Positions 17,135 to 26,914 of a DNA stretch of 64,000 nt are shown one piece after another. The notes below the pieces were generated by a model. That model saw only the letters and a program-made list of their open reading frames with translations, searched no databases and was not told the DNA's origin. The translations under genes and the position numbers were made by a program. This stretch comes from Flavobacteriaceae bacterium. GTDB lineage: Bacteria; Bacteroidota; Bacteroidia; Flavobacteriales; Flavobacteriaceae. Each line of letters begins with the position of its first letter. Positions within the stretch are counted from its first letter, which is position 1. The DNA lies in NCBI GenBank assembly GCA_030830005.1, contig JAURNV010000029.1, positions 1 to 64,000 of the forward strand. The letters are read 5' to 3'.

Positions 17135-18121
17135 ATGACACAAGTTATTCGTTATATTTCTTTACTAATTTGTAGTTTATTTGTCATGAGTTGTACAACT
17201 AAAGATACTCCCAAAGCGGTTTTGGTTATTCATGGGGGTGCGGGATGGATTTCCCGTGGAAGTGTTACTGATAGCATGGAACAAGCCTATATCAATACGT
17301 TAAAAGAATCATTATTAAAAGGCAGGGCAATATTACAAAAAGGAGGTCCAAGTCTGGATGCTGTGCAAATTGCTATTGAGCATTTAGAAGATTCTCCCTT
17401 GTTTAACGCTGGAAAAGGTTCGGTTTTTACCTATCATGAAACCAATGAAATGGATAGTGCTATCATGGACGGCGCCACACTAAATGCCGGTGCCGCCACG
17501 GGTGTTGCTACGATTAAAAATCCAATTCAGGTAGCGCGAGCGGTGCTTGACCATTCAGTTCATGTGTTTTTAAGCGGTGCAGGTGCAGAAGAATTTGCAA
17601 TAGAACAAGGGCTCAAACAAGTAGACTCTTCTTACTTTTTTACTCAAAATAACTATGACAAACTTCTTAAAGCGAAAGCCTCTATGGAAGTGGTAAAGCA
17701 AGATAAATTAGGAACGGTAGGTGCAGTCGCTTTAGACAATAATGGGAATTTGGCTGCTGGAACCTCAACAGGTGGCATGACCAACAAACGTTATGGACGT
17801 ATTGGAGATGTTCCCGTGATTGGCGCTGGAACTTATGCCGAAAACGGAGTTTGCGGAATTTCTGCTACAGGACATGGTGAGTACTTTATTCGCCATGTGG
17901 TAGCACACGATATTGCAGCACGAATTAAATATGCCAATCAAAGTATTCAACAGGCATCAAATGAGGTAATTTTAGCATTAAAAGCTAAGGGAGGATTAGG
18001 GGGTGTCATTGGTTTAGATGCCAACGGTAATGTTGTTATGCCATTTAATACTAAAGGAATGTTTAGAGGATATATTTCCCTTGAGGGAGATCCGGTTGTT
18101 GCTCTTTATGGCACAAATTAA
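17135..18121 (+). CDS. Isoaspartyl peptidase/L-asparaginase, lipoprotein
   Basis: A 328-residue N-terminal-nucleophile hydrolase of the plant-type asparaginase family. It cleaves isoaspartyl dipeptides and asparagine after self-cleavage. The self-processing site is LGTVGAVALDNNGNLAAGTS, where the Thr of GTVG becomes the new N-terminus of the beta subunit. NKRYGRIGDVP and ATGHGEYFIR are substrate-binding segments, and VIHGGAGWISRGS opens the alpha subunit. A lipoprotein signal with lipobox FVMSC lies at about residues 16-20, so it is probably membrane-anchored outside the cytoplasm. A TTG at 17108 is in frame, but ATG 17135 gives a normal signal peptide. Confidence 0.9.
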   Translation: MTQVIRYISLLICSLFVMSCTTKDTPKAVLVIHGGAGWISRGSVTDSMEQAYINTLKESLLKGRAILQKGGPSLDAVQIAIEHLEDSPLFNAGKGSVFTYHETNEMDSAIMDGATLNAGAATGVATIKNPIQVARAVLDHSVHVFLSGAGAEEFAIEQGLKQVDSSYFFTQNNYDKLLKAKASMEVVKQDKLGTVGAVALDNNGNLAAGTSTGGMTNKRYGRIGDVPVIGAGTYAENGVCGISATGHGEYFIRHVVAHDIAARIKYANQSIQQASNEVILALKAKGGLGGVIGLDANGNVVMPFNTKGMFRGYISLEGDPVVALYGTN

Positions 18122-19380
18122 ACGTTTACTCCTACTTCCAGGTTTTTTGACAAACGCTCATATACTCCAGAAGTCAGCTTTTCTCGTATAGAAGAGAAAG
18201 CTGATAGGGTTTCCTCTACATCTGCTAACGTATGCGTAGCCGTTGGAATAAGGCGAAGTAAAATCAACCCTTTTGGAATAACGGGATATACCACAATTGA
18301 ACAGAAAATACCATAATTTTCTCTAAGATCCCTTACCAATACCATGGCTTCTAGTATACTACCTTTTAAATAAACAGGAGTAACACAACTTTGTGTCGTC
18401 CCAATATCAAATCCTCGATTTTTGAGACCGCTTTGAAGCGCATTTACATTTTCCCACAATTTGGCTTTGATTTCAGGCATCGTGCGAAGCATATCAAGTC
18501 GCTTAAGTGCTCCTTTAACCAAAACCATTTGTAGTGATTTTGCAAACACTTGCGAGCGCATATTATACTTCATATAATCCATGATTTCTTTGTCGCCAGC
18601 AATAAAGGCACCTGTACTAGCCATGGACTTAGCAAAAGTGGCAAAATACACATCAATATCATTCATAACACCTTGCTCCTCACCTGCCCCTGCGCCTGTT
18701 GCACCAAGCGTTCCAAAGCCGTGAGCATCATCAACCAAAAAGCGAAAACCATATTTTACTTTAAGAGCTGCTATTTCACGTAAACGTCCCTGTTCGCCAC
18801 GCATACCAAACACCCCCTCAGATATTACCAAGATACCACCTCCAGTTTCTTGAGCAACCCTAGTCGCTCGAATTAGATTTTTTTCTAAACTTTCAATATC
18901 ATTATGTCTAAAAGTAAAGCGCTTCCCTACATGTAATCGAACCCCGTCAACAATACAAGCATGAGAATCTACGTCATAAACGATAACATCATTTTTTGAC
19001 ACTAAGGTGTCAATAGTTGACAAAATACCTTGATAACCAAAGTTTAACACGTAAGCAGCTTCTTTACCTACAAATGCTGCCAACTCATCTTGGAGTTGTT
19101 CGTGGAAAGAAGTGTGTCCAGACATTAACCTTGCGCCCATAGGATAAGCAGAACCGTACTCTGCAGCAGCATCTGCATCAGCTTTACGCACTTCGGGGTG
19201 GTTTGCCAAGCCCAAATAATCGTTTACACTCCAAGTAATAACTTCATTGCCTTGAAAACGCATACGATTTCCTATGGGACCTTCAAGTTTTGGGAAAGCA
19301 AAATATCCTTCCGCAACTGATGCCCACTTTCCAAGTGGTCCTTTATTTTCACGGATTTTAGCAAACAAATCGGTTGTCAA
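18118..19380 (-). CDS. Alpha-oxoamine synthase, probable cysteate fatty-acyltransferase of capnine synthesis
   Basis: A 420-residue PLP enzyme of the family of serine palmitoyltransferase, KBL and AONS. The PLP lysine lies in FATFAKSMASTGAF (about residue 250), with DSHACIVDGVR and FLVDDAHGFGTLG as the PLP-binding His and Asp segments. MGARLMSGHTSFHEQLQDEL is a family-typical block. The enzymes join an amino acid to an acyl thioester with loss of CO2. In flavobacteria a member of this group was reported to use cysteate to begin capnine (sulfonolipid) synthesis. The adjacent CysK-like gene fits a cysteate supplier. Serine or glycine as substrate cannot be excluded by eye. Confidence 0.78.
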   Translation of the reverse strand: MTTDLFAKIRENKGPLGKWASVAEGYFAFPKLEGPIGNRMRFQGNEVITWSVNDYLGLANHPEVRKADADAAAEYGSAYPMGARLMSGHTSFHEQLQDELAAFVGKEAAYVLNFGYQGILSTIDTLVSKNDVIVYDVDSHACIVDGVRLHVGKRFTFRHNDIESLEKNLIRATRVAQETGGGILVISEGVFGMRGEQGRLREIAALKVKYGFRFLVDDAHGFGTLGATGAGAGEEQGVMNDIDVYFATFAKSMASTGAFIAGDKEIMDYMKYNMRSQVFAKSLQMVLVKGALKRLDMLRTMPEIKAKLWENVNALQSGLKNRGFDIGTTQSCVTPVYLKGSILEAMVLVRDLRENYGIFCSIVVYPVIPKGLILLRLIPTATHTLADVEETLSAFSSIREKLTSGVYERLSKNLEVGVNV

Positions 19381-19442
19381 TGTGTTGGTTTTAAAGTTGT
19401 TGCAAATATATGAATTCGCTCCTAAAATAAGAGATAAAATAA

Positions 19443-20489
19443 TTAGCGAATGTACTCAATAGGTTTTTCTTTTTCGATGTTTTGTGCATCAAAAAATCCT
19501 TGATCACGCATCCAATGGTCACTGTAAATTTTACTCATATATCTAGAACCATGGTCGCAAAAAATAACAACGACTACACTATTGTCATCAAAATAGGTGC
19601 CTGTTTTATCAAGCTGCCGTATTGCCTGCAAAGCTGCGCCTGAAGTATAGCCTACAAAAAGACCTTCGGTTTTAGTAATCTCACGGGCTGCATGAGCACT
19701 ATCCTCATCTGTAACCTTTTCAAAATGATCAATAACATCAAAGTCAGTAGCTGTTGGAATTAAATTTTTTCCTAATCCTTCAATACGATAAGGATAAATT
19801 TCGTTGGCATCAAACTCTTGTGTTTCGTGATATTTCTTTAAAACCGACCCGTATGCATCTACACCAATGATTTGAATGTCTTTGTTCTGTTCTTTCAAAA
19901 AACGACCAATTCCAGAAAGAGTACCTCCTGTTCCACTTGCAGCCACTAAATGTGTTATTTTTCCTTTGGTTTGTTCCCAAATCTCAGGGCCAGTAGTAAG
20001 ATAATGCGCATCTGTATTGAGTTCATTAAAGTATTGGTTAATATATACAGAGCCTTCTATTTCATTGTGTAATCGCTTTGCGACTTGATAATATGAACGG
20101 GTATCATCTGCACTAACATGTCCAGGACAAACAAACACTTTTGCTCCCATAGCTCGAAGCATGTCAATTTTATCAGGTGAGGATTTAGATGTAACCGCTA
20201 GAATACACTCATATCCTTTAATGATACTCACCATAGCAAGGCTAAAACCCGTATTACCAGAAGTAGTTTCAATAATGGTACTTCCAGGCTTAAGAAGGCC
20301 TTTTTTTTCTGCCTGCTCTATAATATGTAAAGCAATTCTGTCTTTATTGGAGTGACCCGGATTAAATGCTTCAACCTTAGCGAAAAAACTTCCTGCAAAA
20401 TCTTTAGTAATATGATTAAGCTTAACAAGCGGGGTGTTACCTATTAGCTCTAAAGCGCTGTTGTATGCTGCTATTTTATTGGTTGTCAT
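19443..20489 (-). CDS. CysK/CBS-family PLP enzyme, candidate cysteate synthase
   Basis: A 348-residue fold-type II PLP enzyme. The PLP lysine is in [11 protein letters not shown] (about residue 48), where standard O-acetylserine sulfhydrylases have NPGGSVKDR. The substrate loop is [12 protein letters not shown] and the phosphate loop [12 protein letters not shown] later block, [11 protein letters not shown], is also family-typical. It lies 62 nt upstream of the alpha-oxoamine synthase on the same strand. That pairing, plus the changed lysine motif, suggests it makes cysteate (for example from O-phosphoserine and sulfite) for capnine. A plain cysteine or cystathionine synthase is the main alternative. 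Confidence 0.72.
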   Translation of the reverse strand: MTTNKIAAYNSALELIGNTPLVKLNHITKDFAGSFFAKVEAFNPGHSNKDRIALHIIEQAEKKGLLKPGSTIIETTSGNTGFSLAMVSIIKGYECILAVTSKSSPDKIDMLRAMGAKVFVCPGHVSADDTRSYYQVAKRLHNEIEGSVYINQYFNELNTDAHYLTTGPEIWEQTKGKITHLVAASGTGGTLSGIGRFLKEQNKDIQIIGVDAYGSVLKKYHETQEFDANEIYPYRIEGLGKNLIPTATDFDVIDHFEKVTDEDSAHAAREITKTEGLFVGYTSGAALQAIRQLDKTGTYFDDNSVVVVIFCDHGSRYMSKIYSDHWMRDQGFFDAQNIEKEKPIEYIR

Positions 20490-20510
20490 ATCTTAACACA
20501 AGGTGCGGAT

Positions 20511-20526
20511 AATTTGCATGCGAATT
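20511..20526. promoter_or_regulatory. 16-bp near-perfect palindrome upstream of the capnine gene pair
   Basis: AATTTGCATGCGAATT pairs with itself at seven of eight positions; only the fifth pair (T with G) fails. It lies 22 bases before the start codon of the CysK-like gene and 37 bases beyond the end of the oligopeptidase gene. It could be a repressor operator. Confidence 0.35.
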
Positions 20527-20562
20527 TACAAAAATTCAACAAACTGAACATTTTACTTATGT

Positions 20563-22671
20563 TTAGATGTTTTCTAAATAAAGCAAAAAAGCATATTCCA
20601 TCGCAATTTCCTTAAGCGACTCAAAGCGTCCTGAAGCACCACCATGACCAGCATCCATATTGGTATGAAGTAAAATCAAATTGTCTCCTTGATGAAAATC
20701 ACGCAATTTAGCGGTCCACTTTGCAGGTTCCCAATACTGTACTTGAGAATCGTGTAAGCCTGTTGTAATTAAAGTGTTTGGATAAGAAACTTCACGGACA
20801 TTATCATAGGGCGAGTACGATTTTATATACCTATAATACGTCTCATCGTTAGGATTGCCCCACTCGTCGTACTCTCCTGTAGTAAGTGGAATACTGTCAT
20901 CAAGCATTGTCGTTACCACATCCACAAAAGGTACAGCTGCTACTACTCCATTGTACAACTCAGGCGCCATATTCATAACAGCTCCCATAAGCAAACCTCC
21001 AGCAGACCCACCCATAGCATACAAATGCTCTGGTGAAGTATATCCCTTTTCAATTAAAAATTCTGAACAATTAACAAAGTCAGTAAACGTATTTTTTTTG
21101 CTTAGCAAACGTCCGTTTTCATACCAAGGGCGACCAAGATATTCTCCTCCCCTTACGTGCGCAATAGCAAAAACAAAACCCCTATCTAATAAGCTCAAAC
21201 GAACAGAAGAAAAATATGGATCAATGGTATTTCCATAAGAACCATATCCGTATTGCAATAAAGGGGTGTCTGAAGATAATTTCGTGTCTATATGACGAAC
21301 CAATGATATTGGAACTTTTGTTCCATCATCTGCAGTAGCCCATAATCGCTCTGAGGTATAATTTTTCTTATCAAATTCCCCTCCAAGGACCTCTTGTTCT
21401 TTCTTTACCTCATTGGTTTTGGTGGTGGTATTGTAATCAATAACACTTGAGGGGGTAGTCAAGGATGAGAAATTGTATCTAAAAATATGTGCGTCAAAGT
21501 CTAAATTAGTACTTAACGATGCGGTATAGGTGTCACTGTCAAAATTCAAGTAGTAATCCTCTGATTTGTCCCAACGCACTACTCGAAGCTGTAAAAGGCC
21601 GTTTTTACGCTCTGCTACTACCATAAAATCTCGAAAAAGCTCAACGTCTTCTAACAAAACATCTTCGCGATGCGAAAGCACATCAACCCAATTACGCTTA
21701 CTTGGTGCTGAAACAGGGGCTTTTACTAACTTAAAATTTGTGCTATTATCGGCATTTGTGGAAATGTAAAAATGATTTTCAAAATGTGCAACACTATATT
21801 CTAATCCTCGCTCTCTCTTATGAATCGTTTTAAATGTGCCCAATGGCGTATTGCTTGGTAAGTACTGATATTCTGAAGTCAAAGTACTTGTGGAACCAAT
21901 CATGATATATTTTCGTGACTTTGAAGGGTACACAAAAGTGTAAAACGTTTCGTCTTTCTCTTCAAATATCAAAACATCTTCAGCCTGTACTTTCCCTAAT
22001 TCATGTCTAAAAATTCGATCTGTACGAAGCGTCTTCTCATCTTTAGAAGTATAAAACAAGGTGTTGCTGTCTTCAGCCCAAGCTGCATATGAACTTACAC
22101 CATTGATTTCATCTTTTAACAACTTGCCAGTTGTAAGGTCTTTCACTTTAATGGTATATATGCGCCTAGAAAGGGTATCAATGCCATAAGCGAGTTTGGT
22201 GTTGTCTGGACTAACACTAAGCCCTGATACTTGACAATAAGACAAATCCTTGGCCAACTCATTTACATCAATTAAAATTTCCTCTTCAGCATCTAAGGTT
22301 TTGTGTTTGCGGGTGTATATGGGATAATCTTTTCCTTTCTCATATCGTCGGATATACCAATATTCATTGAGAAAATATGGAACAGAGCTGTCGTCTTCTT
22401 TTATACGACCCTTCATCTCTTCAAAAAGATTCTTTTGTAATTTTTCGGTAGGCTTAAGAATAGCTTTAGTATAGGTATTCTCTTTTTCCAAATAGTTAAT
22501 CACCTCGGGGTTTTCACGCTCGTTTAACCAATAATATGGATCTATTCTAAGGTCATTATGAATTTTAAGCTCTTTCTCCTTAACAGAAGCATCGGGTGGT
22601 GTATGAGTCATGTAATTACAGCTAAAAAATAAGAAGCAAAAATAAGCGGGCAAGATGGTTTTTGAGGACAT
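20563..22671 (-). CDS. S9 family prolyl oligopeptidase (oligopeptidase B-like), lipoprotein
   Basis: A 702-residue serine peptidase. An N-terminal lipoprotein signal (lipobox about LFFSC, residues 14-18) precedes DPYYWLNERENPEVINYLE, the usual S9A start, and a seven-bladed propeller domain. The C-terminal alpha/beta-hydrolase domain has AMGGSAGGLLMG (nucleophile Ser). The Asp lies in GLHDSQVQYWEPAKW and the His in NMDAGHGG. Oligopeptidase B cleaves after basic residues in short peptides, with acidic residues such as those around TTGEYDEWGNP setting specificity. The lipid anchor suggests it works in the periplasm. Its start codon is only 34 bases from the divergent prfB start. Confidence 0.9.
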   Translation of the reverse strand: MSSKTILPAYFCFLFFSCNYMTHTPPDASVKEKELKIHNDLRIDPYYWLNERENPEVINYLEKENTYTKAILKPTEKLQKNLFEEMKGRIKEDDSSVPYFLNEYWYIRRYEKGKDYPIYTRKHKTLDAEEEILIDVNELAKDLSYCQVSGLSVSPDNTKLAYGIDTLSRRIYTIKVKDLTTGKLLKDEINGVSSYAAWAEDSNTLFYTSKDEKTLRTDRIFRHELGKVQAEDVLIFEEKDETFYTFVYPSKSRKYIMIGSTSTLTSEYQYLPSNTPLGTFKTIHKRERGLEYSVAHFENHFYISTNADNSTNFKLVKAPVSAPSKRNWVDVLSHREDVLLEDVELFRDFMVVAERKNGLLQLRVVRWDKSEDYYLNFDSDTYTASLSTNLDFDAHIFRYNFSSLTTPSSVIDYNTTTKTNEVKKEQEVLGGEFDKKNYTSERLWATADDGTKVPISLVRHIDTKLSSDTPLLQYGYGSYGNTIDPYFSSVRLSLLDRGFVFAIAHVRGGEYLGRPWYENGRLLSKKNTFTDFVNCSEFLIEKGYTSPEHLYAMGGSAGGLLMGAVMNMAPELYNGVVAAVPFVDVVTTMLDDSIPLTTGEYDEWGNPNDETYYRYIKSYSPYDNVREVSYPNTLITTGLHDSQVQYWEPAKWTAKLRDFHQGDNLILLHTNMDAGHGGASGRFESLKEIAMEYAFLLYLENI

Positions 22672-22705
22672 AATAATGTATTTTTGTTCACTAATTTAGT
22701 AAAAA

Positions 22706-23816
22706 TTGACACAAGACCAACTTAAAAGTCTTATTGAGCGCCTGGGTGCGTTAAGGAGGTATCTTTGACATCGATGCTAGACGTATTGAAGTGTCTAACA
22801 AAGAAGAAAAAACCTTAGACCCCAACTTTTGGAACGATTCTAAAGCCGCTGAGACTTACATGAGAGAACTCCGCAGCATAAAACAATGGGTTATCGACTA
22901 TGAAAAAGCAAAGCAACTTGTTGATGACCTTGAGGTTTTGTTTGAATTTTACAAATCTGGAGATGTTGATGACATTGAGCTTGAAAAAAATTGGTCCTTC
23001 ACCATCGAACATTTTGAATATTTAGAGTTTAAAAACATGCTCTCTGATGAGGGTGACAGTTTAAGTGCTGTTTTACAAATCACTGCTGGGGCAGGAGGCA
23101 CAGAAAGTTGTGATTGGGCTGCTATGTTGATGCGGATGTATCAAATGTGGGCCGAAAAAAGAGGTTTTAAAATTAGAGAACTCAATCTACAAGAAGGAGA
23201 TGTCGCAGGAATTAAAACTATTACGCTTGAAATTGATGGGGCGTATGCCTTTGGATGGTTAAAAGGTGAAAACGGCGTACACAGACTTGTACGTATTTCC
23301 CCCTTCGATAGCAATGCCAAAAGACATACTAGCTTTGCCTCAGTTTATGTATACCCTCTCGTTGATGACACAATTGAAATTGAAATAAATTCATCTGATA
23401 TTGAAATTACTACTGCTCGATCTAGCGGTGCTGGAGGACAAAACGTAAATAAGGTAGAAACTAAAGTGCAATTGGTACACAAGCCCACCGGAATACAAAT
23501 AGCCTGTTCAGAAACGCGTTCACAACACGACAATAGAGAACGTGCGATGCAAATGCTTCGTTCACAGCTATATGAGATTGAATTGCAGAAACGAATGGAA
23601 GCTCGCGAAGATATAGAAGCAAGCAAAATGAAAATTGAATGGGGCTCTCAAATAAGGAATTATGTACTTCATCCCTATAAACTAATTAAAGATGTGCGTA
23701 CCCATGAGGAAACGGCTGCAGTTGATGATGTATTAAATGGAGATTTAGACCGCTTTCTTAAAGCTTTTTTAATGTCTCAAAAAACTAACAAAGATGAAAA
23801 ACCATGGGTAGAATAG
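22706..23816 (+). CDS. prfB: Peptide chain release factor 2, +1 programmed frameshift
   Basis: Release factor 2 ends translation at UGA and UAA. A short first frame starts at TTG 22706 and stops at TGA 22766-22768. Reading continues after a +1 shift at CTT-T as GAC ATC GAT, in frame with the long part ending at 23816. The joined N-terminus reads RLGALRRYL then DIDARR, as in other RF2 proteins. Key motifs of the main part are [17 protein letters not shown] with the catalytic GGQ, and an anticodon-like [13 protein letters not shown]. The full product is about 369 residues. TTG is the only credible start, because a TAA in the same frame lies at 22700. The 3' end overlaps the HAD gene by 13 nt. 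Confidence 0.93.
22754..22769 (+). promoter_or_regulatory. prfB programmed frameshift site
   Basis: AGG AGG TAT CTT TGA C is almost the E. coli site (AGG GGG TAT CTT TGA C). The in-frame TGA and following C give slow termination, CTT-T allows a one-base forward slip, and AGGAGG is an SD-like stimulator three bases before CTT. RF2 scarcity at UGA raises frameshifting, giving autoregulation. Confidence 0.93.
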
Positions 23817-24421
23817 ATACAGTAATATTCGATTTTGGCGGCGTGCTTATTGATTGGAATCCTGCTTATGTTTTTCTGAAAGAGTTTAGAGGAGACGCCC
23901 AAAAAATGAGTTATTTTTTAAATACCATTTGCTCATGGGAATGGAATGAAGAGCAAGATGCAGGACAAACTCTAAAAAAAGCTACTGAAGATCGTATAGC
24001 AATGTTTCCAGAGTACGAACACTTGATTCGCATGTATTACGACCGGTGGGATGAGATGTTGGGTTATGAACACAATGAAACTGTTACATTGCTCAACAGA
24101 ATTAAAAGTAAAGGAAACCATAAGCTTATTGGACTAACGAACTGGAGTCATGAAACTTTTCCAGTAGCTTTAGAACGGTTCCCATTTCTTCATTTATTTG
24201 ATGGTATTGTAGTTTCTGGTACTGAAAAAATGAAAAAACCAGACCCGCGTATTTATCAACTCACATTGAATAGGTATCATATCAATGCTGAAAATGCTGT
24301 TTTTATTGATGATAAAAAAGAAAATGTAGTTGCAGCCGTTCGGGAAGGGATACATGGTATACATTTTACAACATCCGAAGTGCTTGAAAAAGAGCTTGTT
24401 ATCCTAGGTGTTTTAAAGTAG
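23804..24421 (+). CDS. HAD-family hydrolase (subfamily IA)
   Basis: A 205-residue haloacid-dehalogenase-superfamily phosphatase. Motif I is [12 protein letters not shown] at residues 7-18 with nucleophile Asp10, motif II is IGLTNWS (about residue 109), the Lys motif is [11 protein letters not shown] and motif IV is [12 protein letters not shown] helical cap lies between motifs I and II. The closest family form is the YihX/glucose-1-phosphatase type, which often starts with this pattern. The substrate is not evident. It starts inside the last 13 nt of prfB, so it is co-transcribed with it. Confidence 0.85.
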   Translation: MGRIDTVIFDFGGVLIDWNPAYVFLKEFRGDAQKMSYFLNTICSWEWNEEQDAGQTLKKATEDRIAMFPEYEHLIRMYYDRWDEMLGYEHNETVTLLNRIKSKGNHKLIGLTNWSHETFPVALERFPFLHLFDGIVVSGTEKMKKPDPRIYQLTLNRYHINAENAVFIDDKKENVVAAVREGIHGIHFTTSEVLEKELVILGVLK

Positions 24422-24484
24422 GTTTAGCCTTTAGCGTATTTTACAGGATATTTAAAAATACACTACTTTTACAAAAAAAATTGC

Positions 24485-26914
24485 ATGAAAAGACTGTTAG
24501 CCGTCTGCATTCTTGTCATAATCTCATTTATGAGTTACAGCCAAGAATATTATACAATAACTGCAACCATTATTGATAAAGCCACACAGGACAAGCTTCC
24601 TTTTGCCACCCTTACTCTTTTAAACCCTAATAATCAAACTTTAATTGGTGGTGCTGTATCTGACGAAAATGGTCTAATCTCGGTTAAAAGTAGTCTTAGC
24701 AGTGTCCAAATAAAAGTGGATTATATTGGCTATGAAACCTTGGTAATTACACGCATTGATTTGAATAAAAAAACGACTTTAGGAAATTTGGGTTTATCTC
24801 CAAAGGAAAGTCAATTGGCTGGAATTGATTTAGTAGGAAGAAGGTCTGATGTTGAAATTCGATTAGATAAACGGGTTTACAACGTAGGGCAAAACCTCAA
24901 TGCCAAGGGAACAAATGTTTCAGATGTTTTAGAAAACATCCCTTCGCTGTCATTAGATTTGGATGGTAATTTGGAATTGCGAGGTAGTACCAATGTACGA
25001 ATTCTTATTGATGGAAAGCCTTCTGGACTGGTGGGAGTAAACGGAATAGATGCCCTAGCGGATTTACCTGCCGAATCCATTGAACGTGTAGAAGTTATCA
25101 CAGCTCCTTCGGCACGCTATCAAGCCGAAGGTAGTTCTGGTATCGTAAATATTATACTAGCAAAAAACACGTTCAAAGGTTTAAACGGTGTTTTTAATCT
25201 TTCTGGGGGCAAATACGATAGTTACGGAGCAAATGCAAGTATTAATTATAAGGTCAAAAAAGTTAATTTCTTTACAAACTCAGGATACAGAGATAACACA
25301 AACCTAGGAGGTGCATTCCAAGACAACAGCTACAATAACAACCTTACGTATGACCAATTTGTCGAAACTAGAAGTTTTGACAGAAGAAGAGTAGGAACAA
25401 ACGTCAATATTGGACTTGATTACACCCCTACAGAAAAAACCAAACTCACAATTTCATATACACAAAACAAACGTGAAGGTGATGATCAAACAAAAAATGA
25501 TCAAAATCATTTTCTTGAAAATGGAGTAGTTACTAAGTCATTGCGATCCGAAGTTGAAGAAGATTATGGGCTAAATAAACAACTTAGCCTTTCATTAACA
25601 CACAACTTCAATGACAATGGGCATAAATTGGACATCACCTTACAACGCGAACGTAATATTGAAGATGAGTTTGCTGACCTTCAAACCCAGCAATTCATCC
25701 CACAAAACATTTTGAGCCTATTGGAAGAAAATAATACTGAACAAGAAGAGAAGCGATTTTTAGCACAAATAGATTACGTTTGGCCTATTGATAAAAACAC
25801 TCAATTTGAAGCGGGATATCGCGGAACAAACCAAGACCAAAACACGGGTTTTGTTGTGCAAACAGTAGATAGTAACGGAAATTTGATTGTAAACGCTAGT
25901 CTCACTAATTTTTTGGATTTTAATCAAAAAGTACATGCTTTCTATTCTCAATATGGCAAAAAGTGGGGAGGGTTTTCAATTCTTTCTGGTTTAAGGTTTG
26001 AGCATACCGCCATGAATGTAATTCAAAAAACTACTAACGAGGACGGTAAAAGCACTTTTAACGACTTCTTCCCGACATTAAACTTAGGATTTGAACTTTC
26101 AGAAACTGCAAACATTACCATTGGCTATAATCGGAGAATATCTAGACCACGTTCACGGAGTCTAAATCCTTTTCAATCAAGGTCAAGTGAAACCAGCTTT
26201 TTTCAAGGAAACCCATTCTTAAAGCCAAGTTATTCAAACGGTTTTGATATTGGATACCTGAAGCAATTCAAAAAATTCACTTTTAACAGTTCGCTGTATT
26301 TTAGAAGGACCGAAAAACCAGAAAACCGTATTTCTGTTGAATCTGGAGATTTTGTAAAGGTTAATGGAGTAAGCACACCGGTAATTAAGCGATTTCCTGT
26401 GAATTTAGGTCGTAGAGATCAACTAGGAATTGAAGCAAACGGCTCTATTAGATGGTCGCCAAAATGGAGGTCAAATTTAAGTTTTAACATCTTTAGGAGT
26501 GTTGAAGAAGGGAGTTATGAAGGACAGATTTTTGACAATGAAAATGATAGTTGGACAGGAAATTTCAGAAACAACCTAAGCCTGCCTAAAAAAATTAATA
26601 CACAAATAAACGTGTGGTTTGTAGGGGCAAATCAATCTGCTTTTGGCAGTAGAAAAGCTTTTGGAGGAGTTAGTCTTGGTTTAAACAAAGACATTCTAAA
26701 TGATAACGCTACTATAAATCTGAACTTTTCAGATGTTTTTAACACAAGCATCTACAGGTGGAAAACGTTTACAGAAACGATAACAACAGAAGGAGAATAT
26801 CAGCGTAGAAAACCCATGTACACCTTAACATTTACCTACAGATTTAGACAAGAAAAAGAACGCCAACGTAGAAGAGGGCAGGACTTTGATGGAGAAGAAA
26901 GTTTTGAGTTATAG
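24485..26914 (+). CDS. Outer-membrane beta-barrel protein with CarboxypepD-regulatory and plug domains (TonB-dependent receptor-like)
   Basis: An 809-residue outer-membrane protein. A signal peptide (MKRLLAVCILVIISFMSYSQ) is followed by a CarboxypepD_reg-like domain to about residue 105. A plug domain (about 130-225) contains DVLENIPSLSLDLDGNLELR and ILIDGKPSG, with the ending PSARYQAEGSSGIVNIIL. The rest is a barrel of the OMP_b-brl_3 type with many alternating aromatic strands. Such proteins resemble TonB-dependent receptors, but whether this one imports a substrate is unknown. No SusD-like partner or regulator is adjacent. The basic tail EKERQRRRGQDFDGEESFEL after the last strand is a family feature in many flavobacteria. 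Confidence 0.85.
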   Translation: MKRLLAVCILVIISFMSYSQEYYTITATIIDKATQDKLPFATLTLLNPNNQTLIGGAVSDENGLISVKSSLSSVQIKVDYIGYETLVITRIDLNKKTTLGNLGLSPKESQLAGIDLVGRRSDVEIRLDKRVYNVGQNLNAKGTNVSDVLENIPSLSLDLDGNLELRGSTNVRILIDGKPSGLVGVNGIDALADLPAESIERVEVITAPSARYQAEGSSGIVNIILAKNTFKGLNGVFNLSGGKYDSYGANASINYKVKKVNFFTNSGYRDNTNLGGAFQDNSYNNNLTYDQFVETRSFDRRRVGTNVNIGLDYTPTEKTKLTISYTQNKREGDDQTKNDQNHFLENGVVTKSLRSEVEEDYGLNKQLSLSLTHNFNDNGHKLDITLQRERNIEDEFADLQTQQFIPQNILSLLEENNTEQEEKRFLAQIDYVWPIDKNTQFEAGYRGTNQDQNTGFVVQTVDSNGNLIVNASLTNFLDFNQKVHAFYSQYGKKWGGFSILSGLRFEHTAMNVIQKTTNEDGKSTFNDFFPTLNLGFELSETANITIGYNRRISRPRSRSLNPFQSRSSETSFFQGNPFLKPSYSNGFDIGYLKQFKKFTFNSSLYFRRTEKPENRISVESGDFVKVNGVSTPVIKRFPVNLGRRDQLGIEANGSIRWSPKWRSNLSFNIFRSVEEGSYEGQIFDNENDSWTGNFRNNLSLPKKINTQINVWFVGANQSAFGSRKAFGGVSLGLNKDILNDNATINLNFSDVFNTSIYRWKTFTETITTEGEYQRRKPMYTLTFTYRFRQEKERQRRRGQDFDGEESFEL

